Shown here: positions 25,323-33,773 of the stretch, in pieces
Layout of the letters: each line of letters starts with the position of its first letter
Position numbering within the stretch: position 1 is the first letter of the stretch
NCBI RefSeq assembly: GCF_003634755.1
Contig: NZ_RBXA01000001.1
Span: forward strand, 682,001-746,000
Origin: Flavobacterium limicola
Lineage (GTDB): Bacteria > Bacteroidota > Bacteroidia > Flavobacteriales > Flavobacteriaceae
Length of the DNA: 64,000 bases
Direction: 5' to 3'
The notes under the pieces: model-generated
Told to the model about the DNA's origin: nothing
What the model saw: only the letters and a program-made list of their open reading frames with translations
Databases searched by the model: none
Translations under genes and position numbers: made by a program

Positions 25323-28088
25323 ATGACAAATACTTCTTTTTTAGATAAAATAGCCACAATTTTAATTGAAAATTATTTAGGCAATCTTTCCAATACGATT
25401 GTAGTTTTACCAAACAAAAGAGCTAAAATATTCCTGATTGAAGCGTTAAAAAATCAAGTCACCACCAATATACTTTCTCCCGAGATAATAAGTATTGAAG
25501 ATTTTGTGCAAAATATTGCTGGTATTCGTACCATAGATCCTATTGAGCTATTATTTGAATTCTACGAAGTTTACTTATCAATTACTGATAAAGCAAACCA
25601 ACAATCCTTTGAGTTATTTGCCAATTGGGCGAAAACACTCCTGCAGGACTTCAATGAAATTGATCGATATTTATTAGAACCATCGCATGTTCTTTCGTAT
25701 CTGAAAGATATTGAAGACATTAAAAAATGGGGAATTGAAGTCGAGAATAAAACGGCATTATTAGAGAAATATATTGATTTTTGGAAATTACTTCCCAATT
25801 ACTATCAATCCCTTTATACACATTTACTAAACAAAGGAATCGGTTATCAAGGCTTGATTTATAGAGAAGCAGTAAATAACTTAAATCATTTTTCGAATTC
25901 GGTAAAAGAAAAACAATTTGTCTTTGCTGGTTTTAATGCGTTGAATGCCGCCGAAGAAAAAATAATCCAACACCTTATCGCTTCTGATCAGGCGAAAATT
26001 TATTGGGACGCAGACCAAACCTTTCTAAATGATCCGTATCACGATGCAGGACTCTTTGTAAGACGTTTCAAAGAAAGTTGGAAACATTATAAACAGCATC
26101 CGTTTGAATGGATTGTGAATGACTTTTCGAAGACAAAAAACATTCAGGTGATTGGAACACCAAAAACTATTGGTCAGGCCAAAATAGCCGGAAGTATTAT
26201 CGAGAATGTCATCAATAAAAATTCTGAAGGCAAGTTGGATAAAGTGGCTGTGGTTTTGGGTGAGGAAAATCTTCTAGTCCCGCTTTTATATTCTTTACCG
26301 TCAAGCGTTGGTGCTTTGAATATTACAATGGGATATTCGAGTAAGAACAATCCAGCGCAGATTTTGATTGCCAAATTATTCAAAATGCACACGAATGCAT
26401 TATCCAGAAATGCCAAAAGTTATGTGTTGTATTATAAAGATGTATTGGATATTTTGACGCATCCTTTGGTGGAACCGTATGCAAAAACCAGCTCGCTTGT
26501 ACATACCATCAATCAAAACAATTATACTTTTATTACGCATCATAAATTGATGGAATTGAATGCAATTCCCAGTGAATTGTTTCTTCTATTATTCCAAAAA
26601 TGGGAAAAGGGTTCGATTCCGGTATTAGAGACTATTTCTAAATTATTGCAAACCATAAAAGAAAATTTAAGTAACGATAGCGAGGAAGAAAAAATCACCA
26701 AGTCTTTTGTATTTGCCATTTTCAAAGTCATCAATAAACTGATTAATTATTATTCGAAACACGAACATATCGATAAAATAGAAACGCTTTATGCCATTTA
26801 CAAACAAGTAATTGATTTAGCCGAAGTTTCTTTTGAAGGAGAACCGTTGAATGGTTTACAGATTATGGGAGTCTTAGAAAGCCGTGTTTTGGATTTTGAC
26901 ACCGTTATTGTCACTTCGATGAATGAAGGAAAATTTCCTGCGGGGAAATCACAAAATTCGTTTATTCCGTATGATGTGAAACGCGAATTAGGTTTGCCTA
27001 CATTCAAAGAAAAAGATGCTATTTATACGTATCATTTTTATCATTTATTGCAACGCGCCAAAAATATTTACTTGCTTTATAATACCGAAAGTGAAGGTTT
27101 GGATGCGGGTGAAAAAAGTCGATTCATAACCCAACTGGAAGTCGAAAAGCAAAAAAATCATACGTTAACGCACGAAATTTATAATGCAGTTTTACCAGAA
27201 ACAGCCTATCAACCGATGGTAATTCCTAAATCGGAAAGTGTGATGGTACGATTGAAAGAAATTGCCGAAAAAGGTTTTTCTCCATCGGCATTGACGAGTT
27301 ATATTAGGAATCCGATTCAGTTTTATTTCCAGAAGATTTTACGCATTAGTGAAGTCGAAGAAGTCGAGGAAAATATTGCCTTGAATACGTTGGGAACTAT
27401 TATCCACGAAACCCTAAAAGTTTTGTACGAGCCTTTCATTGGTAAATTTATTTCGGAAAGTGATATTCTAAATTGTTTCAAACAAATTGACGCTGAGGTT
27501 TTGAAACAGTTTAAATTGGTTTATAAAGAAGGCGAAATCAAAAAAGGCCGAAATTTATTGGCGTTTGAAGTTGCCAAACGAAATGTTTCGAATTTCCTGA
27601 AAGTGGAATTGGAAAGTATTAAGAACGGCGATGCAATAAAAATTCTGGCGTTAGAACAAACTTTCGAGCGACCATTAAATCATCCTAATTTGCCTTTTCC
27701 GGTATTGATAAAAGGAAATGTGGACCGAATTGAAGAACGCAACGGAATTATTCGAATCATTGATTATAAAACCGGAAAAGTAGAAAAAGCAAGCGTCACT
27801 TTGAAATCTTGGAAAGGATTAACCGAAGACATTAAAAGCGACAAAATCATTCAGGTGCTCGCGTATGCTTATATGTATGAACATGAGGCAAAAGGAAAGC
27901 CAATTGAAGCAGGAATTATCTCTTTTAAGAATTTAAAAGCAGGTTTTCTTCCATTTAATTTTAAAGAAGACAAAGAAATAAATTCAATTATAAATGAAGA
28001 AATTTTGAGTAATTATTTAGAACAAATGGTTCTTTTATTAAGCGAAATTTTAGACGAAAATATACCTTTCGAAGAGAAAATAATTTAA
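25323..28088 (+). CDS. AddB-like PD-(D/E)XK nuclease/helicase-like protein
   Basis: Large protein of 921 aa with AddB/RexB-like layout. The N-terminus has a UvrD-like fold with a degenerate nucleotide site (TIVVLPNKRAKIFLIEAL instead of a Walker A). The middle has NGLQIMGVLESRVLDFDTVIVTSMNEGKFPA and a long helical region. The C-terminal nuclease shows FSPSALTSYIRNPIQFYF, GTIIHETLKVLYEPF (catalytic His) and IRIIDYKTGK (catalytic Asp and Lys). I see no cysteine cluster like that of Bacillus AddB. It probably works with the AddA-like protein at 19324 in break resection. It starts 10 bases after the ompA terminator. Confidence 0.88.
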   Translation: MTNTSFLDKIATILIENYLGNLSNTIVVLPNKRAKIFLIEALKNQVTTNILSPEIISIEDFVQNIAGIRTIDPIELLFEFYEVYLSITDKANQQSFELFANWAKTLLQDFNEIDRYLLEPSHVLSYLKDIEDIKKWGIEVENKTALLEKYIDFWKLLPNYYQSLYTHLLNKGIGYQGLIYREAVNNLNHFSNSVKEKQFVFAGFNALNAAEEKIIQHLIASDQAKIYWDADQTFLNDPYHDAGLFVRRFKESWKHYKQHPFEWIVNDFSKTKNIQVIGTPKTIGQAKIAGSIIENVINKNSEGKLDKVAVVLGEENLLVPLLYSLPSSVGALNITMGYSSKNNPAQILIAKLFKMHTNALSRNAKSYVLYYKDVLDILTHPLVEPYAKTSSLVHTINQNNYTFITHHKLMELNAIPSELFLLLFQKWEKGSIPVLETISKLLQTIKENLSNDSEEEKITKSFVFAIFKVINKLINYYSKHEHIDKIETLYAIYKQVIDLAEVSFEGEPLNGLQIMGVLESRVLDFDTVIVTSMNEGKFPAGKSQNSFIPYDVKRELGLPTFKEKDAIYTYHFYHLLQRAKNIYLLYNTESEGLDAGEKSRFITQLEVEKQKNHTLTHEIYNAVLPETAYQPMVIPKSESVMVRLKEIAEKGFSPSALTSYIRNPIQFYFQKILRISEVEEVEENIALNTLGTIIHETLKVLYEPFIGKFISESDILNCFKQIDAEVLKQFKLVYKEGEIKKGRNLLAFEVAKRNVSNFLKVELESIKNGDAIKILALEQTFERPLNHPNLPFPVLIKGNVDRIEERNGIIRIIDYKTGKVEKASVTLKSWKGLTEDIKSDKIIQVLAYAYMYEHEAKGKPIEAGIISFKNLKAGFLPFNFKEDKEINSIINEEILSNYLEQMVLLLSEILDENIPFEEKII

Positions 28089-28142
28089 ATAGAATTCACA
28101 ATTAGAAAATTAACCAACATCTTCGAGTTTTACAAAAGTACA

Positions 28143-28394
28143 TTGACGATAAACGTGTCAATAAGTGTTTTGGCATGGGTTTTTGGAGGGTTTGAAACCT
28201 TCAAATACGTGCTTATTATTTTTGGTTTCTTCATCAGTATTTTGATAAAAGAAGTAAATGCCAAAAATGAATACCTGTTTTATTACAACAACGGAATTTC
28301 AAAAATGCAATTGTTTGTGTATGGTTTTCTGATGAATTTTGTTTTTTCAATGGTGCTGATTTTATTCATTAATGTAGTACTGAAACTCGTATGA
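28143..28394 (+). CDS. small membrane protein coupled to an ABC ATPase
   Basis: Protein of 83 aa or slightly more, with two or three hydrophobic helices (INVSISVLAWVFGGFETFKYVLIIFGFFISIL and LFVYGFLMNFVFSMVLILFINVVLKLV). Not a family I recognise. The TTG at 28143 is the first conventional start, but the frame is open to 28089 and reads IRKLTNIFEFYKSTLTINVS, a plausible amphipathic N-terminus that would start at ATT (28101). Its end overlaps the ABC ATPase start by four bases (ATGA), so they are translationally coupled. It is probably the membrane partner of that ATPase, though far smaller than a normal permease. Confidence 0.7.
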   Translation: MTINVSISVLAWVFGGFETFKYVLIIFGFFISILIKEVNAKNEYLFYYNNGISKMQLFVYGFLMNFVFSMVLILFINVVLKLV

Positions 28395-29062
28395 CTAAAA
28401 ATATTTTAGAAGTAGACAGTGTTCAAAAACAATATGATGGAAAAATCATAGTTTCCGATGTGTATTTGAAATGTGAAACCACAGATATCATTGGTGTTTT
28501 AGGAAGAAATGGTTCCGGAAAATCTACTTTGTTGAAAATCATTTTCGGAATTGTAACTGCCGACTTTAAATTTGTTCGGTTGGATGGTATCGTGAAATCA
28601 AAAAACAGCGAGTTGCTAAATGAAATTAGTTATTTGCCTCAAGATAATTTTATTCCAAATTCATTCTCGATAAAAAAGACCATTCAATTGTCTATAGCCA
28701 AAGATAAATTGCAGGAATTTTATGCTGATGAAATGATTCAATCAATGCTGAACAAAAAAATAAAACATTTATCCGGCGGAGAATTACGGTATTTAGAGAT
28801 TAAATTAATTCTGAATAATGCGTCAAAATTTGTTTTGCTGGACGAGCCTTATAATGGTTTGTCGCCCATAATGATTGAAAAAATTAATGAATTAATTACA
28901 GAAATGTCCAGTGTAAAAGGTATTATTATCACGGATCATAATTATGAAAATGTGATTAAGGTTTCCACAAAACTGGCGTTGATGAAAGAAGGAAAAATGC
29001 ACCACTTGAAAGACAAAAGCGAATTGGTTGAAAAAGGGTATTTGAAATCAGGAATGATTTAG
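28391..29062 (+). CDS. ABC transporter ATP-binding protein
   Basis: ABC ATPase of 223 aa. Motifs: Walker A GVLGRNGSGKSTLL, Q-loop ISYLPQDNF, signature IKHLSGGELRYLEI, Walker B KFVLLDEPYNGLSP, and switch His in IIITDHNY. The sequence looks catalytically complete. The only membrane component alongside is the 83-aa protein that overlaps its start; no periplasmic component or normal permease is present. Substrate unknown. Its stop is shared tail-to-tail with the alpha/beta hydrolase gene (TTAG at 29059-29062). Confidence 0.93.
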   Translation: MTKNILEVDSVQKQYDGKIIVSDVYLKCETTDIIGVLGRNGSGKSTLLKIIFGIVTADFKFVRLDGIVKSKNSELLNEISYLPQDNFIPNSFSIKKTIQLSIAKDKLQEFYADEMIQSMLNKKIKHLSGGELRYLEIKLILNNASKFVLLDEPYNGLSPIMIEKINELITEMSSVKGIIITDHNYENVIKVSTKLALMKEGKMHHLKDKSELVEKGYLKSGMI

Positions 29063-29841
29063 ATGCTTTTAAAAAATGCCAACAATACAATCAATAACTG
29101 GTCTTGGTTCTCAATATGACTCATGTGTCCGTCCGGAAAAGTCACTAATTTTACTGTTGTGTTTTCTATCTGTTCTTTGGTTTCTTCGTAATTTAAAACA
29201 GGATCTTTTTCGCCAAGAATTAATAATTTAGGATAGGGTGTAAGATGCAACAACACTTCCCGATCTTGTCGTATTTTCATTCCTTCCAGTGACGCAACGA
29301 TTCCTTGAAGCGGGGTTTTTAAAGCTTCTTTTTTTACGCTTTCAATTTCGGATGAAAGTCGTTCTCTGTTGGCTTCGCTGAATAAGTTTGCAATAGAAAG
29401 TGAAACAAAATTCATAAAAGATTGTTTTACCGCTTTAATAGCTCGATCCCGATTTGTTTTTCGTTCCGCGCTGTCGGCTCTTGCGGTCGAGTTTAACAAA
29501 ACCAATCCTTTTATGGTGTCAGGATATAATTCGGCGAAAGCCAAAGCGACATAACCACCCATAGAATGCCCGACAAAAATGGCTTTCCTAATTCGCAATT
29601 CCGATAAAACAGCGTGAACCGCATCAGCATTATCCTCCATTGTTTGTACGTAACTCAAACATTCCGTTTCGCCATGTCCCAATAAATCAATGGTAATGAC
29701 GCGGTTCTTTTTAGCAAACTCCGGAATATAAAAATCCCACATGCCTTTGTTTTCCAAGAAACCATGAAGCAAGACAATAGCGGTTCCTTTCCCGGTATCG
29801 GAATAGGAGATGTTGGTATTTTTAAAGAGAATTTGTTTCAA
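29059..29841 (-). CDS. alpha/beta hydrolase
   Basis: Alpha/beta-hydrolase fold enzyme of 260 aa. Nucleophile Ser93 sits in VGHSMGGYVAL; the oxyanion region is VLLHGFLENKGMW; the acid is in LLILGEKDPVLNYEE and the His in GHMSHIENQ. IDLLGHGET is the usual strand 4 motif. The substrate (ester, lactone or thioester) cannot be told. It is leftward, convergent with the ABC ATPase gene and overlapping it by four bases, and divergent from the AbiH gene. Confidence 0.92.
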   Translation of the reverse strand: MKQILFKNTNISYSDTGKGTAIVLLHGFLENKGMWDFYIPEFAKKNRVITIDLLGHGETECLSYVQTMEDNADAVHAVLSELRIRKAIFVGHSMGGYVALAFAELYPDTIKGLVLLNSTARADSAERKTNRDRAIKAVKQSFMNFVSLSIANLFSEANRERLSSEIESVKKEALKTPLQGIVASLEGMKIRQDREVLLHLTPYPKLLILGEKDPVLNYEETKEQIENTTVKLVTFPDGHMSHIENQDQLLIVLLAFFKSI

Positions 29842-29942
29842 AATGGAAATTTAGTCTACAAAAGTAACATTTTATTTTTTTAACCATTTAAGAAATATAA
29901 GAGCATGGAAGCAATTGATGGATGAGCTTGTATTAAAAATAG

Positions 29943-29950
29943 TATATTTG
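29943..29950 (+). promoter_or_regulatory. -7 box of the AbiH gene
   Basis: TATATTTG is a perfect TAnnTTTG box; the -33 element is weak. It would start transcription near 29956, ahead of the ATG at 29969 but after the ATG at 29915, which supports the shorter gene. Confidence 0.45.
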
Positions 29951-29968
29951 AGAAAAGGATTTTTATTT

Positions 29969-31168
29969 ATGGGGAAGATTTTAATTACAGGAAACGGATT
30001 TGATTTATTTCATCATTTACCTACCAAATACGGACATTTTATGTCAATAATGAAAACTATTGAGGATAATAATTTTTCAAAAGATATTTCATTTGAAGAT
30101 TTATTTGGACTCGAATTTAAAATAGATTCTAAATATGATTATAATGCGATTATAGATAATTATAATGTTGAAAACATTCTATTTAATCATGAAAAATTAA
30201 ATGGAATAAAGGAAATGTTGAAAGATAATTTATGGTATAAATATTTCTCTAAAATTTTAGAGATTGATACTTGGATAGATTTTGAGGTTGAAGTTGAAAA
30301 TGTTTTGAAGCAATTTGAAATATTCAATAAACATAAAGATAAGAGAATAATTAAAAAAAATGCATTTGATGATTATTTATTTGACTATACCGATTTTAAA
30401 TTGTTTCAAATAATTAATGATAAAATGGTTGGTCAAATTCCCTTCACTTTAAATGAAAAATACATCAATAAAAGAAGTAATTCAATTGATATAAGGAAAA
30501 TGTTGGATGATTTAGCAAAATCATTTGAAGATTTCATTAAGATTTTTAATCGTTATTTAATTGATGTAGTAAGTGTTTTTTATCCGGAAATAATCCAAAA
30601 ACCTTTAATCCCATTTCAATTAATGGATGAGATTTATACATTTAATTATACACCTACTTTACAACAGATATATAAGGTGGATAAATCAAAAGTGGTTTAT
30701 TTGCATGGAGAAATAAATGATGATTGTGATAAACAAAATATAGTTTTAGGAATTAGTGAAATGCCAAAAACAATTGAGACAAATAAAGTGATTGATTTTA
30801 CTAAATATTATCAAAAAATAATAAAGAATTCTAATAAAAAATTCATTCAAATTCCTTCAAAAAATCAAGCATATTCTGAAGAAACCTTTTTTTATATTAT
30901 TGGTCATTCTTTGGATAATTCAGATAAAGAGTATGTTTTAGATTTATTCGAATTTTTAAAACAGGATACTTTAAATAAATCTAGAATCTGTGTTTTCTAT
31001 TATGATGATAAAGATCGTGATAGTAAAATTAGAAACTTATTAAATGTTGTTGAAGAGAAACTTATTTCGAAAATGAATAGAGAGGATCGGCTTTCTTTTG
31101 TTAAGTTAAATGAAACTAACCTTGAGTTGGAATTTAATAAAATATTGTATAAACATTACGTTTGGTGA
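29969..31168 (+). CDS. AbiH-family phage abortive infection protein
   Basis: Protein of 399 aa from the ATG at 29969. The N-terminus GKILITGNGFDLFHHLPTKYGHF carries the AbiH hallmark GNGFDL followed by a His and a short helix. Later motifs fit the family: YTFNYTPTLQQIY, VVYLHGEIND, and near the C-terminus YIIGHSLDNSDKEYVLDLFEFL. AbiH was first described on lactococcal plasmids as an abortive-infection gene; the mechanism is unknown. It is a single-gene insertion between housekeeping genes, is visibly more AT-rich and Lys/Asn/Ile-rich than its neighbours, and has its own promoter and terminator, which suggests horizontal gain. No toxin, integrase or other defence gene is adjacent. Confidence 0.88.
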   Translation: MGKILITGNGFDLFHHLPTKYGHFMSIMKTIEDNNFSKDISFEDLFGLEFKIDSKYDYNAIIDNYNVENILFNHEKLNGIKEMLKDNLWYKYFSKILEIDTWIDFEVEVENVLKQFEIFNKHKDKRIIKKNAFDDYLFDYTDFKLFQIINDKMVGQIPFTLNEKYINKRSNSIDIRKMLDDLAKSFEDFIKIFNRYLIDVVSVFYPEIIQKPLIPFQLMDEIYTFNYTPTLQQIYKVDKSKVVYLHGEINDDCDKQNIVLGISEMPKTIETNKVIDFTKYYQKIIKNSNKKFIQIPSKNQAYSEETFFYIIGHSLDNSDKEYVLDLFEFLKQDTLNKSRICVFYYDDKDRDSKIRNLLNVVEEKLISKMNREDRLSFVKLNETNLELEFNKILYKHYVW

Positions 31169-31174
31169 ATAATA

Positions 31175-31202
31175 AAACGGCTTCCATTTCTGAAAGCCGT
31201 TT
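31175..31202. terminator. bidirectional terminator after the AbiH gene
   Basis: Stem AAACGGCTT with AAGCCGTTT (about 9 bp), with A and T runs on both sides; serves the AbiH gene and the convergent AIM24 gene. Confidence 0.85.
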
Positions 31203-31216
31203 GTAATTATTAAAAT

Positions 31217-32017
31217 TTAAAATCGTCTATCCCCATCGAGCAAACTACCTAATCCACCTAATAAACTTCCTTCGTCACGACTGTTTCCGCCAGCTCTTGG
31301 AGCAGATGCTATGATTCTGTCCGCAAGTCGGCTGAAAGGCAAGGATTGTACATAAACTGTTCCCGGACCGCGAAGTGTGGCGTAAAACAGACCTTCACCA
31401 CCAAAAATAGAATTCTTGATGCCGCCAATAAACTCAATGTCATAATCAACATCTTTTGTAAAGCCTACGATACAACCGGTGTCCACTTTTAGGATTTCGC
31501 CTGCGGCTAATTCTTTTTTGGCCAATGTTCCTCCGGTATGTACAAACGCCATTCCGTCGCCTTCTATTTTTTGCATGATGAAACCTTCGCCACCAAACAA
31601 TCCACGACCGAGTTTTTTAGAGAATTCGATTCCCACAGAAACACCTTTGGCAGCGCAAAGGAAAGCGTCTTTCTGGCAAATGAATTTTCCGCCAAATTGT
31701 GTTAAGTCAATTGGGATAATTTTTCCTGGATAAGGCGATGCAAATGAAACTTTGCTTTTGGTATTGTTTTGATTGATAAATGCTGTCATAAAAAGACTTT
31801 CTCCAGTAAGTACTCGTTTTCCGGCGCTTAATAGTTTACCGAACAATCCGTTTTCCTGCCCAGAGCCGTCTCCAAAAATGGTTTCCATTTGGATATTATT
31901 GTCCATCATCATAAAACTTCCCGCTTCGGCAATTACAATTTCCTGTGGGTCCAGTTCTATTTCCACATATTGCATTTCCTCGCCGTAAATGTGGTAGTCT
32001 ATTTCGTGTGCTTGCAT
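31217..32017 (-). CDS. TIGR00266 / AIM24 family protein
   Basis: Protein of 266 aa of the widespread AIM24 (TIGR00266) family, with tandem beta-rich repeats. Characteristic pieces are IVIAEAGSFMMMDNNIQMET, SLFMTAFINQN, PYPGKIIPIDLTQFGGKFICQKDAFLCA, LFGGEGFIMQKIEGDGMAFVHTGG and GGIKNSIFGGEGLFYATLRGPG, ending in a Gly-rich tail (RAGGNSRDEGSLLGGLGSLL). Cytoplasmic, biochemical role unknown. Monocistronic. Confidence 0.93.
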   Translation of the reverse strand: MQAHEIDYHIYGEEMQYVEIELDPQEIVIAEAGSFMMMDNNIQMETIFGDGSGQENGLFGKLLSAGKRVLTGESLFMTAFINQNNTKSKVSFASPYPGKIIPIDLTQFGGKFICQKDAFLCAAKGVSVGIEFSKKLGRGLFGGEGFIMQKIEGDGMAFVHTGGTLAKKELAAGEILKVDTGCIVGFTKDVDYDIEFIGGIKNSIFGGEGLFYATLRGPGTVYVQSLPFSRLADRIIASAPRAGGNSRDEGSLLGGLGSLLDGDRRF

Positions 32018-32110
32018 GATTTCAGTGTTTTAAGTTTTTTAAATATGTCGGAAGGGTGATTATAAAGTTACAGCTTTAAGATGAATTTTGGAATTACAGA
32101 TATTCTCGTT

Positions 32111-32220
32111 GAAGCGCAAGGGATAAAAGCGGAAAGCCCACAGTCTTGTCTTTTTAGACGAGACGAGGACTTATAGCGGATAGCCCGACGCAGCTGGAGT
32201 TTATGGAAGCTGGGTTGCGC
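32111..32220 (-). repeat. dispersed palindromic repeat, copy C
   Basis: On the top strand it holds GGATAAAAGCGGAAAGCC (32121-32138), a hairpin with arms GTCTTGTC (32143-32150) and GACGAGAC (32157-32164), then AGCGGATAGCCC. These flanks match copy B (GATAAAAGTGGAAATCC ... ACGGATAGGGG), but the palindrome differs. It fills most of the 261-base gap between the AIM24 and aminopeptidase genes. Confidence 0.6.
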
Positions 32221-32228
32221 CCAAAAAA

Positions 32229-32258
32229 AAATCGGTTCACATTGCTGTAAACCGATTT
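32229..32258 (-). terminator. intrinsic terminator of the aminopeptidase P gene
   Basis: Nine-bp stem (32229-32237 with 32250-32258); the T run is on the leftward side. Confidence 0.8.
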
Positions 32259-32278
32259 GATTGTATGTATTTAAGAAA

Positions 32279-33571
32279 TTAACTATTCATTAATTCTTCT
32301 ATTTCGTCCACTTCAATTGGGATGTTGCGCATCATATTGAAAGGTTCGCCGCTTTCCTGAACGATAATGTTGTCCTCCAGACGGATTCCGAAACCTTCAG
32401 CAGGAATGTAAATCCCTGGTTCTACGGTGAACACCATATTGGCTTGCATTGGCTCGGTCAGGATTCCGTAATCGTGCGTGTCCAATCCCATGTGGTGGGA
32501 AGTTCCGTGCATGAAATATTTTTTATAGGCAGGCCATTCTGGGTTTTCGTTTTGCACATCGGCTTTGTCAATAAGACCCAAACCTAGTAGTTCTGAAGTC
32601 ATTAATTTCCCTACTTCGATATGGTATTGTTTCCAAAGTGTTCCTGTAGTCAGCATTTTTGTCGCTTCGTTTTTTACACGCAATACTGCATTGTAGACTT
32701 CTTTTTGTCTTTTGGTATATTTTCCTGAAACCGGAATGGTACGCGTCATATCACTGGAATAATTCGCATATTCAGCTGCAACATCCAGTAAAATCAAATC
32801 ACCGGCTTTGCATTGTTGGTTGTTTTCGATGTAGTGCAACACATTGGCATTGTTTCCGGAAGCGATAATTGGCGTGTAAGCGAAACCTCTGGAACGGTTG
32901 CGAATGAATTCATGAATCAACTCGGCTTCGATTTCGTATTCGGTCACGTTTGGTTTCACGAAAGGCAATAATCGTCTAAAACCAAGTTCAGTAATATTAC
33001 AGGCTTTTTGGATTAAATCCAATTCTTCGGTTTCCTTTACAGAACGAAGGCGTTGCAATATCGGGTTACTTTTTGCAACAGTATGTGCCGGATATTTCTC
33101 TTTCCACCATTTTACAAAACGGGCTTCGCGTGTTTCAGTTTCTACGGTAGCACGGTAATGCTCATTTGTATTGATGTAAATTGTTTCAGCATGCGTCATC
33201 ATTTCGAACAAAACTTTCTCAAATTCCTGTAACCAATATACGGTTCTGATTCCTGTTACTTCAAAAGCACGCTCCTTTGTCAGTTTTTCACCTTCCCAAA
33301 TTGCAATATGTTCGCTGGTTTCTTTCAAAAATACCATTTCTCTTTGGTGCTCATAAGGCGCATCCGGGAAAAGCAATAAAATGCTTTCTTCCTGATCTAC
33401 TCCGCTTAAATAAAAGATATCGCGGTGTTGTGCAAACGGCAAAGTACTATCGGCGGAAACGGGGTAAATATCATTAGAGTTGAAAATGGCAACGCTTTTT
33501 GGCTTCATCTGAGCCATGAACTTTGCTCTATTTTTTATAAATAAATCTCGGTCAATTTGGTGGTATTTCAT
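32279..33571 (-). CDS. Xaa-Pro aminopeptidase (aminopeptidase P)
   Basis: Metallopeptidase M24B of 430 aa that removes an N-terminal residue preceding proline. The N-terminal half is the AMP_N domain (FIKNRAKFMAQMKPKSVAIFNSN, DIFYLSGVDQEESILLLFPDA). The C-terminal pita-bread domain shows the five metal ligands: Asp in ILLDVAAEY, Asp in YSSDMTRT, His in HGTSHHMGLDTHD, Glu in FTVEPGIYIP and Glu in IRLEDNIIV. No signal peptide, so cytoplasmic. Monocistronic. Confidence 0.95.
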   Translation of the reverse strand: MKYHQIDRDLFIKNRAKFMAQMKPKSVAIFNSNDIYPVSADSTLPFAQHRDIFYLSGVDQEESILLLFPDAPYEHQREMVFLKETSEHIAIWEGEKLTKERAFEVTGIRTVYWLQEFEKVLFEMMTHAETIYINTNEHYRATVETETREARFVKWWKEKYPAHTVAKSNPILQRLRSVKETEELDLIQKACNITELGFRRLLPFVKPNVTEYEIEAELIHEFIRNRSRGFAYTPIIASGNNANVLHYIENNQQCKAGDLILLDVAAEYANYSSDMTRTIPVSGKYTKRQKEVYNAVLRVKNEATKMLTTGTLWKQYHIEVGKLMTSELLGLGLIDKADVQNENPEWPAYKKYFMHGTSHHMGLDTHDYGILTEPMQANMVFTVEPGIYIPAEGFGIRLEDNIIVQESGEPFNMMRNIPIEVDEIEELMNS

Positions 33572-33773
33572 ATGTTGATTTTTTTATTTAATTGTAGTAA
33601 AATGCAATCTTAATGGGCGTTTTTATGGATAAACATAAATAACATTATACAATTCTTATTTTTTATATTGATTATTCAAAAATACTAACTTTGAGAGAAA
33701 CGGATGTTAATTACACTATAAAATTTTTAGATAACTATTTTTATGATTAATTTTCCAATTCAAATCAGATTTT

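Noticed and set aside
29915..29968. Upstream ATG for the AbiH gene
   Set aside because: The residues precede the conserved N-terminal GNGFDL motif and the -7 box lies after this ATG.
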